64,000 bases of DNA from Barthelona sp. PCE (GCA_040285745.1 JAUFOR010000008.1:1550001-1614000); one strand, 5' to 3'. Numbered from the stretch's first letter, positions 37,046 through 47,861 are shown. The notes: generated from the sequence alone by a model not told the origin. Translations and numbers: made by a program.

Positions 37046-37537
37046 CTAATAAAAGAACTTGTCGTGATAACGTGCGACATCCTTCATCTGAGAGATAAGA
37101 TCCTTCCCGGGTTTGAGGAAAGTGAAAATATCATCCAAAGCTTCGCGACCAATAGCCATTGAATAACCGCAGTCAAGACACATTGCTTGTCTAATAACAA
37201 TCTTTGCGTCAGTACGAATTTCACCAATCTCAACTGTGTCTTCGTTATGGCTTTCCCATATTGAACCTTTCTCGCTATCAAACGATACACCATATCCAGC
37301 GAACTTTAGACCGAGGTGGAAGCTTGAATATTCGTAGCTCGTCTTAACTAAGACAATCTTAACTTTTTGCTTGGTGATTACATTGCCCTTGTATTCAAAC
37401 AATGGTGGTCCATCGTTAAATACATAGAAATTATGTGCTCCATATTTACCGACAGGGCAACGCGGAGGTTGGAAATACCCATTAGTTCTGATAAAGGCTG
37501 TTGTGAACAGCAAAAAAAATATGACAGTAAGTTTCAT
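37046..37537 (-). CDS. Small secreted or luminal protein, unknown
   Basis: The ATG at 37537 gives a 163-residue protein with a clear signal peptide: MKLTVIFFLLFTTAFIRTNG, cleavage probably near residue 20. The mature part is beta-rich with four cysteines (near RCPVG and MCLDCG). I recognise no family. It may be an extracellular or ER-luminal protein. An upstream in-frame TTG is not used as start here. The only neighbour within 70 bp is NAGK on the same strand. Confidence 0.7.
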   Translation of the reverse strand: MKLTVIFFLLFTTAFIRTNGYFQPPRCPVGKYGAHNFYVFNDGPPLFEYKGNVITKQKVKIVLVKTSYEYSSFHLGLKFAGYGVSFDSEKGSIWESHNEDTVEIGEIRTDAKIVIRQAMCLDCGYSMAIGREALDDIFTFLKPGKDLISQMKDVARYHDKFFY

Positions 37538-38367
37538 GCTTATTAAAGAATTTTTCAATAAAAGAGATGTGGAACAGGAAATTTGTAATAGTAGAGCTGA
37601 AGTAAGCTGATATTGGGAATATATCCTAATGCATATTAATATTAACAGTACCAGGTTATCCTTACAAATACATGGTGTCTCTCATCCATGACATTCGTGT
37701 AATTGAATGTTTTTTTGCAATAGAACCATATAACGCAGTAGAATATTCATCTTTTGGAACTAGCTAGAATTTATCTTTGAAAATCTGCAAAATGAACTAA
37801 AGCCTATCTAATAAAATCGCATTTGAAGTTAAAAATGACATTAAACTTTGTTCAAAATACCTGTTCAAAAAAAAATATGGAATCTTTTCTTTACTATATT
37901 TTTATATCGTCCATTGGAGTTGAATATGGTCTAAAACAAGCTGTTTTTTACGGAACAAGTGAAAAATGCTTTATGGAGATATATAAGAATTTGTTCTTCG
38001 AGAATAGTACGTATTTGATTAATATTCGTGCTTTTTTTGTTACAATGTCATGTTGATTGGATGATGAAATGTTTCACTACTCAAAAAGAACTATCCTCAA
38101 TTGAATACCACCATTACACAGGATACATTGATCATTTCCCATGTTATAAAACTCATTGCACCACGTTAATACCATGAAAGCAGTAAATAATACACTTCCC
38201 AAAAAGCTCACTGAAAAATCAGCTATTTACACGTTTACACATCATTCATTCACGATTTGTGGTTGCGCAAGAATAGACAGGCTCATGATAAAAAGCCTTG
38301 TGTGCGAATAGGACAGCAAACATCCGCTTTCCATTTTCAACCCTACTTCAATCAGTACAACTTCCAA
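37538..38367. other. 830-bp AT-rich spacer
   Basis: This divergent region between the secreted-protein gene and the small basic-protein gene is low in GC. It contains a 77-codon open frame (37823-38056) with no codon bias or recognisable domain, which I regard as chance. An upstream in-frame extension of the basic gene to 38257 is also not supported. No tRNA or structured RNA is seen. Confidence 0.55.
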
Positions 38368-38826
38368 ATGGCTAAAAATCAACTCTCAATCAAGCTCAAG
38401 AAGGGGGCTAGAATCTCAATTCCCACAAAAGGAAAGAAGAAAAAACCGGTTGCTCAACAATCTCAAAAGTCCAAGCTTTCCCCTGTTAAAAAACAGAAAA
38501 GTATCAAAACTTCCGTTGGAAACGTTAGCAAGAAGATCAAAGTTAAGAAAACAGTGAAAGAACAACCAAAAGTGAAACTTTCTTTTCTTAACAACAAGAC
38601 AGTTATTCGTCTGAAGACCAAAGCCAAGCCCGTCCCCAAACCCGTGTCTAAACCAAGACCAGTTAAGCCGGTTTCGAATAACAAGAAAGCAAACATCTTT
38701 GCTGTATATAACATCACAGCTTCAAACATCAAACACCGTCAATACCCACCTGTTGCCATACCCACCGGCAACCACACCCGTCAGATAACCCATAGAAATA
38801 GCTCAAATACCATAGCATTTTGGTAA
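38368..38826 (+). CDS. Lysine/proline-rich basic protein (152 aa)
   Basis: The ATG at 38368 opens a 152-residue, strongly basic protein. It has runs such as KGKKKKPVAQQSQKSK and KPVPKPVSKPRPVKPVS, and more ordered sequence in the middle (VKLSFLNNKTVIRLKTK) and end. The K/P/S composition recalls linker histone tails or nucleolar proteins, but no winged-helix histone H1 domain is present. It ends 1 bp from the convergent FHA-RING stop, an unusually tight arrangement. Function unknown. Confidence 0.6.
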   Translation: MAKNQLSIKLKKGARISIPTKGKKKKPVAQQSQKSKLSPVKKQKSIKTSVGNVSKKIKVKKTVKEQPKVKLSFLNNKTVIRLKTKAKPVPKPVSKPRPVKPVSNNKKANIFAVYNITASNIKHRQYPPVAIPTGNHTRQITHRNSSNTIAFW

Positions 38827-38827
38827 G

Positions 38828-40219
38828 TTATTCTTTACTATTCTTCAAAAAATTGTAACCCTTTTTAACTATATCTAGTGCGTTTTCGTGAAAACTGTAC
38901 GGAACAGATAGATTAACAGTAAATCCTTTGAGATGATGCAGTTTAGATGGTCGTATACATGATAAATGTAAGCACCGTAAGATTGGAGGATATACACTCG
39001 TATATCCCTTTAAAACCCAGGTATTTTGGCAGGGCAACTGGCATTCTGAACATTTTAAACTGCTCTCAGTTTCAACAAACGTAACGTTCATAACATTCAC
39101 CTCTTTTTCTTCTTCTTTCTCTTCCTTCTTCTTTGTACGATCTTCATCCTGCGGAAGATCGATGTGAAATGTCTGCATAATACCCTTTTCAGTGCAGTAC
39201 TCCTTATACTCATCAATCCAGATGGTTAACTGCTGTCGGAATTCTACATCAAACATGCCAAACATTTGGTACAGACGGCGCAGCAACTCTGCGAATATCG
39301 ACGGCCGAACCGCGTCCTCCTCGAAAGATGCGCGGCATAGTGGGCACACTGGCTTGTTAGTGGCTTCCGACATGAATGATACACAGCGCTCACAGTACAC
39401 GTGCTGACAAGGTAACATAACAGGCGATATATATGGGTGCATGCATATGCAGCACCTGCAGCACTCCTGCAATGAATCGAGTACAAGCTTTGATATTTGT
39501 TCACGTTCTTTAGTGTGAATTGTTACTGCCTTCCTGCTGTTTTTGAGGAAAGTTATTCTTTTTGACAGAATATCCATCTTTTGTGTGTTTACGCGCGCCT
39601 CTTTCCGCATCTCTGTTACTCTTTGCAGTAAATTTTCCTCATTTTCAGCCGTTTTCTGTAACTTCTCCTGCACATCTGAAAAAGTACGTTTAACGTCGCT
39701 GTATGGATCTATCACAACCGGTATCTCAACATAATCTGGGTGCCCATCCCCGCTAAACAGGCGAAAAGCTATTGTGAGATCGTCGTGGGCCGATGCAGGT
39801 GTGAACAGTATGGTCTGATCTGTTATGGCAACAGGCGCATGGCTATAGACACGCACATGATCCCCGTTCGCTGCCGTAACGTATGTCCCTGAGTGTGAGC
39901 ATTCATCGAACAGCAACAGATCGTGCTCTTTGGTAAGCAACACAGAAGCATGCACACGAGATATATACTTATATATGGAAGGTAAGGCGATATTATTTCC
40001 TTTATGGCGCCCTATGAACAGCCGTTTACCATAAAATTCTTTGGAAAACGGAATAAAGAAGCCCAATCGTCTTTTACCGGAATTTTTCTCTTGCAATAAC
40101 AGGAATCCCTCCTTGTTTGTGTGTTTTTTGTGCCGCCTGTCGTATTCTAAGGACATTGTAGCATTGTAAAGAGGTCTTAAAAAGCGAAACATTATTACTC
40201 TAATATCACACAATCTCAT
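38828..40219 (-). CDS. FHA-RING E3 ubiquitin ligase (CHFR/RNF8-like)
   Basis: The 463-residue protein has an FHA domain at about 60-155. The phosphothreonine-binding pattern is seen: GKRLFIGRHKGNN, then YISRVHAS and the SGTYV turn. A coiled coil follows (about 180-240). A C3HC4 RING (about 250-292) reads CCICMHPYISPVMLPCQHVY, then CERC and PVCPLCR. FHA plus RING in this order is the plan of CHFR and RNF8, which ubiquitinate targets in mitotic checkpoint and DNA-damage responses. A third part near 390-430 has CSECQLPCQ and further Cys/His residues (CLHLSC) and may bind zinc. No PBZ motif as in CHFR was seen. The ATG at 40192 is an equally likely start. Confidence 0.85.
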   Translation of the reverse strand: MRLCDIRVIMFRFLRPLYNATMSLEYDRRHKKHTNKEGFLLLQEKNSGKRRLGFFIPFSKEFYGKRLFIGRHKGNNIALPSIYKYISRVHASVLLTKEHDLLLFDECSHSGTYVTAANGDHVRVYSHAPVAITDQTILFTPASAHDDLTIAFRLFSGDGHPDYVEIPVVIDPYSDVKRTFSDVQEKLQKTAENEENLLQRVTEMRKEARVNTQKMDILSKRITFLKNSRKAVTIHTKEREQISKLVLDSLQECCRCCICMHPYISPVMLPCQHVYCERCVSFMSEATNKPVCPLCRASFEEDAVRPSIFAELLRRLYQMFGMFDVEFRQQLTIWIDEYKEYCTEKGIMQTFHIDLPQDEDRTKKKEEKEEEKEVNVMNVTFVETESSLKCSECQLPCQNTWVLKGYTSVYPPILRCLHLSCIRPSKLHHLKGFTVNLSVPYSFHENALDIVKKGYNFLKNSKE

Positions 40220-40352
40220 TGACCCCTACAGCTAACCTACAATCTTGGTGTAGAACTACTTGTTGCAAAAGTCAAGAAAAGTTTTCATAACTACAATGTT
40301 TATATAAAACTCTTCCTTTTCATGTTGGCAGTACTTCATTGAATATCTCAAA

Positions 40353-41279
40353 ATGCCCAGGGTCTTACAAGAACAAGATGAACCTTATGAAAGGAAAGTT
40401 ATTTGTTTCGATAGAGTACAAACTTTAACTGTAGACAGTTCATTTGATTACAAAACGCACTTACACGATGAAAATACATGTGTGTATAATGTGGGAACAA
40501 GCATTGCAGATATGCAACACTTTATATATTGGGTTCTGAGTGATATTTGCATAATTTATGTTTTTTCAACCGAATTGGGCCATTTACATAACGTTCGTCT
40601 CAATTTTAACCCAACATTAGGACGCCCAATCCCTTATCTAATTAGTAGTATGTATTATATGTTATATTTCCCACATAAATGTTATGTCGTTTATGATGAA
40701 GCTGCAACGCCACTGTATGTGCGCGATTTGGATGAAAGAGAGCATATTATCGGCATTGATGACGATGAAATATATACTTTTCGGGCACATTTTCCTTCAC
40801 AAATTATAGCTTATGATAAAGAATGGGAGTACGATGAAGAGACTCTCGTCATCAACTGGGCGTGTCCTGCTGATATCATCCCCGGTTACTCACAGATATT
40901 GAAGCATTACACAATAGCCGTTGAAAATGGCACGATTAAGTCACTAAATTTCCGCAGTATGAACACAAATGAATGGAAGAATCAGTTACCGCGACCCTGT
41001 GTTGTGGGAAAGTTCGACGCAAGTTATTTATTTGGGCTTAAAAACGATGAGTGTGTGTTGCTCCTTCTTGGTTCAAATGTTACAATTTTGCACATAAGCA
41101 ACAGTGAAGTGTGTGTATATACGGTGAAATGGTGCACCCATGTATTGGTTGAATGGCCGTATTTCATTTTTGAAGATTTTTCACATTTCCTTTCGCATAT
41201 TCACGGTTTTGAACTTGAAACAAACGGAAATGATCACAAAATAGAGATATCACTGCATTTTGACCCTCAAATTAGGTAA
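40353..41279 (+). CDS. Hypothetical beta-rich protein (308 aa)
   Basis: The intact frame begins MPRVLQEQDEP and ends TAAA. The sequence alternates short hydrophobic strands with acidic loops, for example IIGIDDDEIYTFRAHFPSQI and CVLLLLGSNVTILHISNS. This fits a beta-propeller or beta-sandwich, but no repeat can be registered by eye. No signal peptide or TM helix is seen. Style and AT-rich codon use resemble the unknown protein at 54.1-56.0 kb, and both start MPR. Homology between them is not established. It diverges from the FHA-RING gene by 133 bp. Confidence 0.65.
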   Translation: MPRVLQEQDEPYERKVICFDRVQTLTVDSSFDYKTHLHDENTCVYNVGTSIADMQHFIYWVLSDICIIYVFSTELGHLHNVRLNFNPTLGRPIPYLISSMYYMLYFPHKCYVVYDEAATPLYVRDLDEREHIIGIDDDEIYTFRAHFPSQIIAYDKEWEYDEETLVINWACPADIIPGYSQILKHYTIAVENGTIKSLNFRSMNTNEWKNQLPRPCVVGKFDASYLFGLKNDECVLLLLGSNVTILHISNSEVCVYTVKWCTHVLVEWPYFIFEDFSHFLSHIHGFELETNGNDHKIEISLHFDPQIR

Positions 41280-41300
41280 AAAATACAATTTGTTAAAATT

Positions 41301-44300
41301 TTATTTGCTTTCAGAAAAGTACTCGTAATACTGTTCAGTTGCAGCTGGTCCTCTTGGGCTGTCTGGGATCTCTGATTTGCGTGATGCCAACAACAGCTGG
41401 ATATCAGAATGTGCTGTATCTGTAAATTTAGGACTGGTTAAAGGTGAAGTATTGTTTGAGAAACTTGAAAGATTAAGCTGCAAATCTTCAAAACGGCGGG
41501 TACGCTTGCTGCTCCTGGGGCGTGATTGTGATCCTGGGCGTGATGAAGTGAAGCTAGTGCGTGATTTGGGACGAGCACTACCCAGTTTGGAGGAAGGTGG
41601 CGGACTTCCATCAAAGAAGTTATCTTCCAAATTAGGTAAGAGCTCTCGGTCCCTCTCAATACGTTTGAGAAGCGCCTTTTTAGAGCGTTTCTCCTTTGCC
41701 AACTGTTTCTCCAACGAGGCTACCTTGCGTTTATAACGCGAGACCTCATCAACAGTGTGCGACTCGCTATTCTTCTCTCTATCCCTCAGCTTCTGTAGAG
41801 CAGCATCCTTGGCCTTGAGCTCCAACAACAGCTTGTCGATATCGAGCTTATCAAGTCGAGCAAACTTCTCGAGTTTATCCTCAAGTTCTTGCAACTTACG
41901 CTCACGTGATACCTTCCACTGTAGCAGGGCAAGCTTACCCTTCTCCTTGACCTGTAAATCACGTTCAACAACGGTCAATTTTCCTTGCAACATATCTACT
42001 TGTTGTTGCAAAGTTGAAATACGGTTCTTAAGTACAATCTCACGGCGTTTAAGCAGCTGCTCATAGAAACTGACACTCTGCTCCAGCTCAGACTTCTCAA
42101 TCAACAAGGAACGCCTCTCCAACTCCCGATCGTTCTCATCACCCTTGAGCGTGAGGTCCTGAACCATTTTTTCGTTTACCTGACGCGTCTCCAGGTCAAT
42201 AACCTGTTTTGTGAGTGAATGAACCTTCTCCTCCAAGCGAAGTTGAATATCGTTCTTCTCCTTGATATTTGTCAAAATGTTCTCCTCAGCCAATCGTTTA
42301 GAAACGGAATTTAGCGTGTTCATCTTGATTTCGTACAGTTTCTCAAACACGTTCTTACCCATCTGTGTCTGGAAGGTTTGATATGAGCCCTTGAGCGAGT
42401 TGATCTTTCCAATGAGGTCTCTGATGGTCGAATCGTACTTTTTCTGCATCTTAAGCTCTGTTTTCTCAACCAGGGAATGTGCGTTGGCCTCCATAATACC
42501 AATCTGTCCCTCAAGACGACTCACCTCAAAGAGTGCAGTGTACGATCGATCAACCGACTCATGTTGAATTCGACGCTCAACGCTGTCGTTCATCGCGGAA
42601 ATGTCATACTCAAGCTGTTTGATGCGGTTCAGCGTGCCCTCAAGGAACGTTGTAAACATTCCCTCCAGGTTCTTCATGTCACTGCGCATGGTATCGACGG
42701 AAGTAAGCTGGTGACCGTAAAAGGCTACTGTGAAGTGCTTAAGTGTTTCGACCATCTTGGGACAGCTGATGATGAAATGTAAATCGTCGCTCTGGCCCAG
42801 CGGGTCGTAATCAAGTGTACCACATTGAAGTAATGAAGAAAATAGGTCGCGCATCAAATCTGAGCGCATGAGAAGGTCTCTGACAACGTCATCTGACTCC
42901 TTAGCAAGCTCCATAGACTTTCCGTAGCGCAGAACCTTGTGATAAACATCATCGCTCAATTTGTACAACATAATGTTCTCCGGGAGTCTGCCTTGTGCCT
43001 GTGACATCATGAACTCCTGACGGACACGACTCAACACCATCTGGCAGTATATGTGCTGATGCTCCAACAGGTTGACATGCATCATGTTCAGAAGAATGTA
43101 AGAGACGGCCCTCACGAACTTGAGCGGGTTTGCCTGCATGAACAACAGTAGCTGACCCATCTTGTCATATGTTGTAACGGGCATCTTCTCGAGTACATGG
43201 GACGGGCGCCAGCTGAAAACGTGACAAAGTGCTTCCTCCATGACAGATACTGGGGGCAGATCCACCTCATCCTCGCTGTCGAGTGAGGGCGTGATGTAGC
43301 TTTCAGGGATGGACATCTTGTCGAAAACAACAATGCGCATTATTGTTCCGAAAATGTCTCCAAGCGGAAGGTGAAGCGTCTCAAGCAAGTCTATGGAATC
43401 AAATGGGCGCTCTCCTGCGTCCTCTAGCTCCCTCTGCAGTACAAAAAACGCACTCATCCTCACCAATCCAATAAGGGCCTCGTAGTGGTCAAGATAATTG
43501 AGTGCTATCTTGCTGAATTCAATAGGTTCCGTCTCTGGGTTCATGAGCCCAGCCTCGTTTGACACCTCGTCAAGCAAAAGCTCAAACGACAAGTGCTCAG
43601 CGCCCATCGCCATACGGTATGCCATGGGCAGGCGCTGGTACAATTCCATGAGCTCTTCATAGTTTGAGAGATGGAATATACGACAGATACGGTCGAGCAA
43701 CCTGACCTGACAGCGCGCATACTCGATTTGCTGCATTCTGTCCTTTGTTGTGTTTTGATCTTTCTCATTCTCCGTCAGCGGAGGGATCGAATTGGACTGG
43801 ATAACGTTGTGCCTGATGTGGATAATCTGCATGCGCGCGAACCTAAACAGGAGCTCAGACTGCAGTGCGAAATACTGCAAAAGCTCATCTACTGCAATGC
43901 GCTCTGTGTTGATATCCTGCATGTCAAGAAGGTTCGCAAATAGCTTTCCAATTGTGCTAGACACGATTGCAGGTTCAAACGATGGGTTTCCGAGCATGAA
44001 GGCCTCAAAAAAGTCGGCCAAAAGGGAGAAATACTGAACGTTGATCGACAGGAGCTTGACGCGATCTTGCAATTCAACGTCTTGGTACAGAGTGATAACG
44101 TCGTTAAGAGATGGTACCTCGAGCAGCGCGGATGTCTTCACGACAAATGTGGTTTGCAAGAAGTAATGCTCACTCTTATCAATGTCTACATTACCGTCGG
44201 CATAGGGGTCGAATGAAGCATCTATTTCAGATGGTTTGAATACTTTCAGGTACGAAGGGCGGGTGATAGACAGTGGGTGGAGCACCTCACTGTCAAAATC

Positions 44301-47300
44301 ATCAAATAAACGTCGGACTCTGTTAAGATTGGTGTTTAGCATCCTTCGCAGATACATGGGCTTGCATTCATCAATGAAATTACTGTAGAATCCAAATATA
44401 AGTTCCTCAAGGCGATCAGTTGTGAGCTCAACGTGCTGATATCTCTTCAGCCAAGCGTTTCGCAAATTTACCTTCGTCTTTGATATTGAGTAAAAATGTC
44501 TCGAAATAACACTTAAAAACTTCTTCCTAAAGATACGAATGACCTCTTCGTCAACTCTCTGCATCTCAGCCTCGGTTGTAACGTGCTCGGTGAGGAATGC
44601 ACGATCAATGAAGAACTGAAGATAGTTGAGATAATAAATATCGACGAACAGGCAATGATATCGTGTGACAATATCATAGATGGTCAGACACATCTTTTCA
44701 ACGAGCAAACCAATGCCTAAATGATGGATGTGATCTGTTGAGAGCCGCACCTCAAGCTTCGGATCAGTGATCATATAATCATCATCAAACTCATCAATAG
44801 CATGGCTGTTACCATCAAACGTAAAGTCTGATGTGAAGGGCGTGGGACCATCTGTCTGGATGGACAACGTGGTTGCTTGCATCTCATATACAGTGCGGGA
44901 TAATTGCCCTCGGTACTGGATCGTTGTGAAGCGATGTTGCAGCACAACACTGGTGATTGCATTCAGGTATATCTGGACTTCTTTTGACACCTTGCCACGG
45001 GGTTTTTCGAGTGAAGCTTGCCACTGCTTGAGCTTGGGGAAACGCGAATAGTCAGGATATATCAGTTCGTCCACTAAAAGATTAACGGGGGTCTTGTTCA
45101 GGTAGTACTTGAGACGCTCGTTGAGCTCAAACGGGTCTGTCTGCTTAAATATAAGGGTGTCTTCGCTGAACTCTGATGGAATCGCAGCAATAGCATTCTC
45201 AAGCACCAAACAGTTCAAAACGCTGCGCTCGTGCAGAGTCCTGGGCTTTATGAGCTTCTCAAACTGATCGCGCTGATCACATATCGCATCATACAAGCCG
45301 AGAATTGAATCTAAGTTGTTAAATATCGTAAACAATTCGGTCTTGTGCGACTGGGGGCTCAGGGATATCAGTGGCAGAGGTGTGTCGGTGATTGCCTCAG
45401 GCAAACCGTGCAAGAAGTTGAGCTCCTTCAGATTGGGCGTCATTTTCTTTAAAAACAGCTTCTCTTCCTTAATAAGTCGATGTATAACATCACCAAAGAA
45501 GGTGGCTTCCATGTCAGCCTCGATGATCTGTATCCACCAGTCATTTAAAAAGTAATTCTTCGAAAAGTCCGTCTTGGGTGCTTGCTCACACATTGAAAGC
45601 ACATGCGTCGCCAGTTGCAGTCTGGCCTTTGTGAACAAGGAGTGGTTGAACATCTCCATAAATGAATTAATCCTCTTAATCTTTGCGCTCTCGAAATTAA
45701 AAGCTGCCTCCAAAACATCATTTAAAACACCAATATAATCGGGTTCCCGTTTTGCAAACACGTACTTATCCGGATCACTGACGTCCATGAACAGCTGGTC
45801 CTTGATTGAAGCGAATGCTTCTTGTTGGGACGAATTGAGTTTAACACCTCTCTCGAGCTTCTCAAGAGTGACCAAAACTTCAGCTGGATCGATGTTGGTG
45901 CTATAACTGTTGACAAAGTGGGAGGCTATACGCACAATAAATGAGAGATACTTGTTCCAATGCTTGATGGCCGTGTCATACACAATAAAGTTACCTTCAT
46001 CATCCCTTACCAGTTGGATATGATTGGCGCTGACTCGGACGTATGTATTGAGCCTCATGCCTTCCATGGTGTTCGTCTCCATCGCGTTGAGGTAAACAAT
46101 AATGTTGTGCTTGACACTCTCGAGATAGTTGAAAAAGAAGAGCAACTTGCTAATGATCTGGCGCAACTTGAGGTGCCTCAACAGATAGATACAAAGAAGA
46201 GGGTTAGTTGGCACCTCTGTGTTGAGCAACGAAAGAACGTTTTCAACATGAGTCGTTTTGTGGTTCAAAGAGTGCACATATACATTCCAGCCGCGGATGG
46301 GATCAATCTGAGCCTTCTCGCGCAACCGCCTGATGACAGCATCCTGGTCGTCGTTGAACAAGAACGCCAACTCCGATTGTATATGAGTATTGATATCAAC
46401 ACTTGTGCCAGCCGTTGCTGTGAATATATCCATTGGTACCCGAAGCTCGCCTCCGATGATATCAAAGTCGAGGAGATCTGCGCTGTTAGCGTGATGCGTC
46501 TTGATACGATTAATGAGCAGAACCCCACCAGTCTCCTCGTAATTAGTGAGGCCGACATCGCTAACGAGCTTGAGCTTGAAATTATTCGTCTCCTTCGGCG
46601 ACTCGTCAACGATACGGCGCCACGCGTCACTGTGTGTTGACTCCTTATACTCCACCGTCTCGCTAGCGTTCATACGATTAATTATCGTTGAAAACGATGG
46701 AATCGCGCTTGCTTCAGCGCAAATAGCCGCAATGTCAATGTTCTGGACATTTCCGAGCTTGATACCGCCCTTAAAGAACTTAAATAAAGCGTCTAAGCTC
46801 TCGTTTTCGGATAAAAAGAATTTTGATACTTCAAAGTAAAAATTCTCCTCGTTATCTAACGAAATACCAAGTAAAAACTGGTTACGGAGCACCTTCAGCT
46901 CATCCATCATGCGTGCGCGGCCCGAATGATACAGAGGATGGGTCATCAACTGCGATTCGAGGGGAATGCGTCTGAACAATGTCGTTGACTTCTGCGGACC
47001 AACATGGATGTGTTTGATCTTCTCAAAGTCAGACCAGATGCTGTATCGCTCTGTATCTAACAGACTGTTGATCTGAAGCTCCAATGGTTTCAAATGATTG
47101 ATGGCGTTGAGTCTGTAACAGATAAACCTCAGAGCGGGGATGCAGTCCTGCAACTGTGTCTCGGCGTTGATGTCCATTCTCCCCACTGTCTGTTTTGAGT
47201 GGGAAATCTCATTATTAAGATACGAGAAGCTATCGGTCACAATGCGGTGGATTGTGTCCAATTTGCCCTCCATGGTCGCCATCTCTGTGTCGGTGAGGTC

Positions 47301-47861
47301 GCACAGGCGGTGTAACAAGTGATGGAACCTTACCAAAAACAAGTACTTCTTGTTCGACAGCATGTCTTGATGCAACTTCGCAAAAGATCTAAATATCTCA
47401 CTGTTCTGGGGTATCACCTCGTTGAGGCTCTCGTTGGTGAGTGATAGAGAATCCAAATCGATCTCCTGTGGCTTGTACTTATCAAATACTTTGAACTTCT
47501 TCATCTCTTCCATACGATCTTTACGCAATTTTTTTATATCTGGAGCAGTTGTTACAGTGTGCACGAGAGGAATAGGCTCATTGTTGACATCTTTGAAAGG
47601 AGAAGCAAACAACTCACTCTTGAGAGCAAAAATTTCATTAATACTGCTTAAAACACGTTGAAGCTTCATTTCACCTTGTGTTACTCGCAGATTACATCCC
47701 TTTATCAGGTTTTCAGTCACAATTTCGGATTCTGAAACTTCAGAGAGACTGCGGATGGCGTTAAGTTCGTTTTCGTGACCTTTGACGAAGCAAAATGCAT
47801 CTTTAAAGCTCTCATCCAGAAACTCCTCAAAGGACAAACCCTTTCTTGCTGAATTAAACAT
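41301..47861 (-). CDS. Giant coiled-coil protein, 2186 aa (CCDC162-like?)
   Basis: The first ATG is at 47861, and no stop interrupts the 6.5-kb frame. Residues 1-1700 are mostly helical with regular hydrophobic spacing and no recognised enzyme motif. From about 1710 to 2050 the protein is a long coiled coil (for example LEEKVHSLTKQVIDLETRQV and KLQELEDKLEKF). The last 130 residues are Ser/Arg/Pro-rich and probably disordered. A ciliary or basal-body role is plausible because of size and architecture. CCDC162/DUF4549 proteins of flagellates are similar in length and plan, but I could not confirm the family from motifs. The stop overlaps AATAAA. It is convergent with the 308-aa gene, 21 bp apart. 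Confidence 0.8.
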   Translation of the reverse strand: MFNSARKGLSFEEFLDESFKDAFCFVKGHENELNAIRSLSEVSESEIVTENLIKGCNLRVTQGEMKLQRVLSSINEIFALKSELFASPFKDVNNEPIPLVHTVTTAPDIKKLRKDRMEEMKKFKVFDKYKPQEIDLDSLSLTNESLNEVIPQNSEIFRSFAKLHQDMLSNKKYLFLVRFHHLLHRLCDLTDTEMATMEGKLDTIHRIVTDSFSYLNNEISHSKQTVGRMDINAETQLQDCIPALRFICYRLNAINHLKPLELQINSLLDTERYSIWSDFEKIKHIHVGPQKSTTLFRRIPLESQLMTHPLYHSGRARMMDELKVLRNQFLLGISLDNEENFYFEVSKFFLSENESLDALFKFFKGGIKLGNVQNIDIAAICAEASAIPSFSTIINRMNASETVEYKESTHSDAWRRIVDESPKETNNFKLKLVSDVGLTNYEETGGVLLINRIKTHHANSADLLDFDIIGGELRVPMDIFTATAGTSVDINTHIQSELAFLFNDDQDAVIRRLREKAQIDPIRGWNVYVHSLNHKTTHVENVLSLLNTEVPTNPLLCIYLLRHLKLRQIISKLLFFFNYLESVKHNIIVYLNAMETNTMEGMRLNTYVRVSANHIQLVRDDEGNFIVYDTAIKHWNKYLSFIVRIASHFVNSYSTNIDPAEVLVTLEKLERGVKLNSSQQEAFASIKDQLFMDVSDPDKYVFAKREPDYIGVLNDVLEAAFNFESAKIKRINSFMEMFNHSLFTKARLQLATHVLSMCEQAPKTDFSKNYFLNDWWIQIIEADMEATFFGDVIHRLIKEEKLFLKKMTPNLKELNFLHGLPEAITDTPLPLISLSPQSHKTELFTIFNNLDSILGLYDAICDQRDQFEKLIKPRTLHERSVLNCLVLENAIAAIPSEFSEDTLIFKQTDPFELNERLKYYLNKTPVNLLVDELIYPDYSRFPKLKQWQASLEKPRGKVSKEVQIYLNAITSVVLQHRFTTIQYRGQLSRTVYEMQATTLSIQTDGPTPFTSDFTFDGNSHAIDEFDDDYMITDPKLEVRLSTDHIHHLGIGLLVEKMCLTIYDIVTRYHCLFVDIYYLNYLQFFIDRAFLTEHVTTEAEMQRVDEEVIRIFRKKFLSVISRHFYSISKTKVNLRNAWLKRYQHVELTTDRLEELIFGFYSNFIDECKPMYLRRMLNTNLNRVRRLFDDFDSEVLHPLSITRPSYLKVFKPSEIDASFDPYADGNVDIDKSEHYFLQTTFVVKTSALLEVPSLNDVITLYQDVELQDRVKLLSINVQYFSLLADFFEAFMLGNPSFEPAIVSSTIGKLFANLLDMQDINTERIAVDELLQYFALQSELLFRFARMQIIHIRHNVIQSNSIPPLTENEKDQNTTKDRMQQIEYARCQVRLLDRICRIFHLSNYEELMELYQRLPMAYRMAMGAEHLSFELLLDEVSNEAGLMNPETEPIEFSKIALNYLDHYEALIGLVRMSAFFVLQRELEDAGERPFDSIDLLETLHLPLGDIFGTIMRIVVFDKMSIPESYITPSLDSEDEVDLPPVSVMEEALCHVFSWRPSHVLEKMPVTTYDKMGQLLLFMQANPLKFVRAVSYILLNMMHVNLLEHQHIYCQMVLSRVRQEFMMSQAQGRLPENIMLYKLSDDVYHKVLRYGKSMELAKESDDVVRDLLMRSDLMRDLFSSLLQCGTLDYDPLGQSDDLHFIISCPKMVETLKHFTVAFYGHQLTSVDTMRSDMKNLEGMFTTFLEGTLNRIKQLEYDISAMNDSVERRIQHESVDRSYTALFEVSRLEGQIGIMEANAHSLVEKTELKMQKKYDSTIRDLIGKINSLKGSYQTFQTQMGKNVFEKLYEIKMNTLNSVSKRLAEENILTNIKEKNDIQLRLEEKVHSLTKQVIDLETRQVNEKMVQDLTLKGDENDRELERRSLLIEKSELEQSVSFYEQLLKRREIVLKNRISTLQQQVDMLQGKLTVVERDLQVKEKGKLALLQWKVSRERKLQELEDKLEKFARLDKLDIDKLLLELKAKDAALQKLRDREKNSESHTVDEVSRYKRKVASLEKQLAKEKRSKKALLKRIERDRELLPNLEDNFFDGSPPPSSKLGSARPKSRTSFTSSRPGSQSRPRSSKRTRRFEDLQLNLSSFSNNTSPLTSPKFTDTAHSDIQLLLASRKSEIPDSPRGPAATEQYYEYFSESK

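Noticed and set aside
37823-38056. 77-codon frame in the 830-bp spacer
   Set aside because: Low-complexity AT-rich codons and no domain or signal; likely chance.
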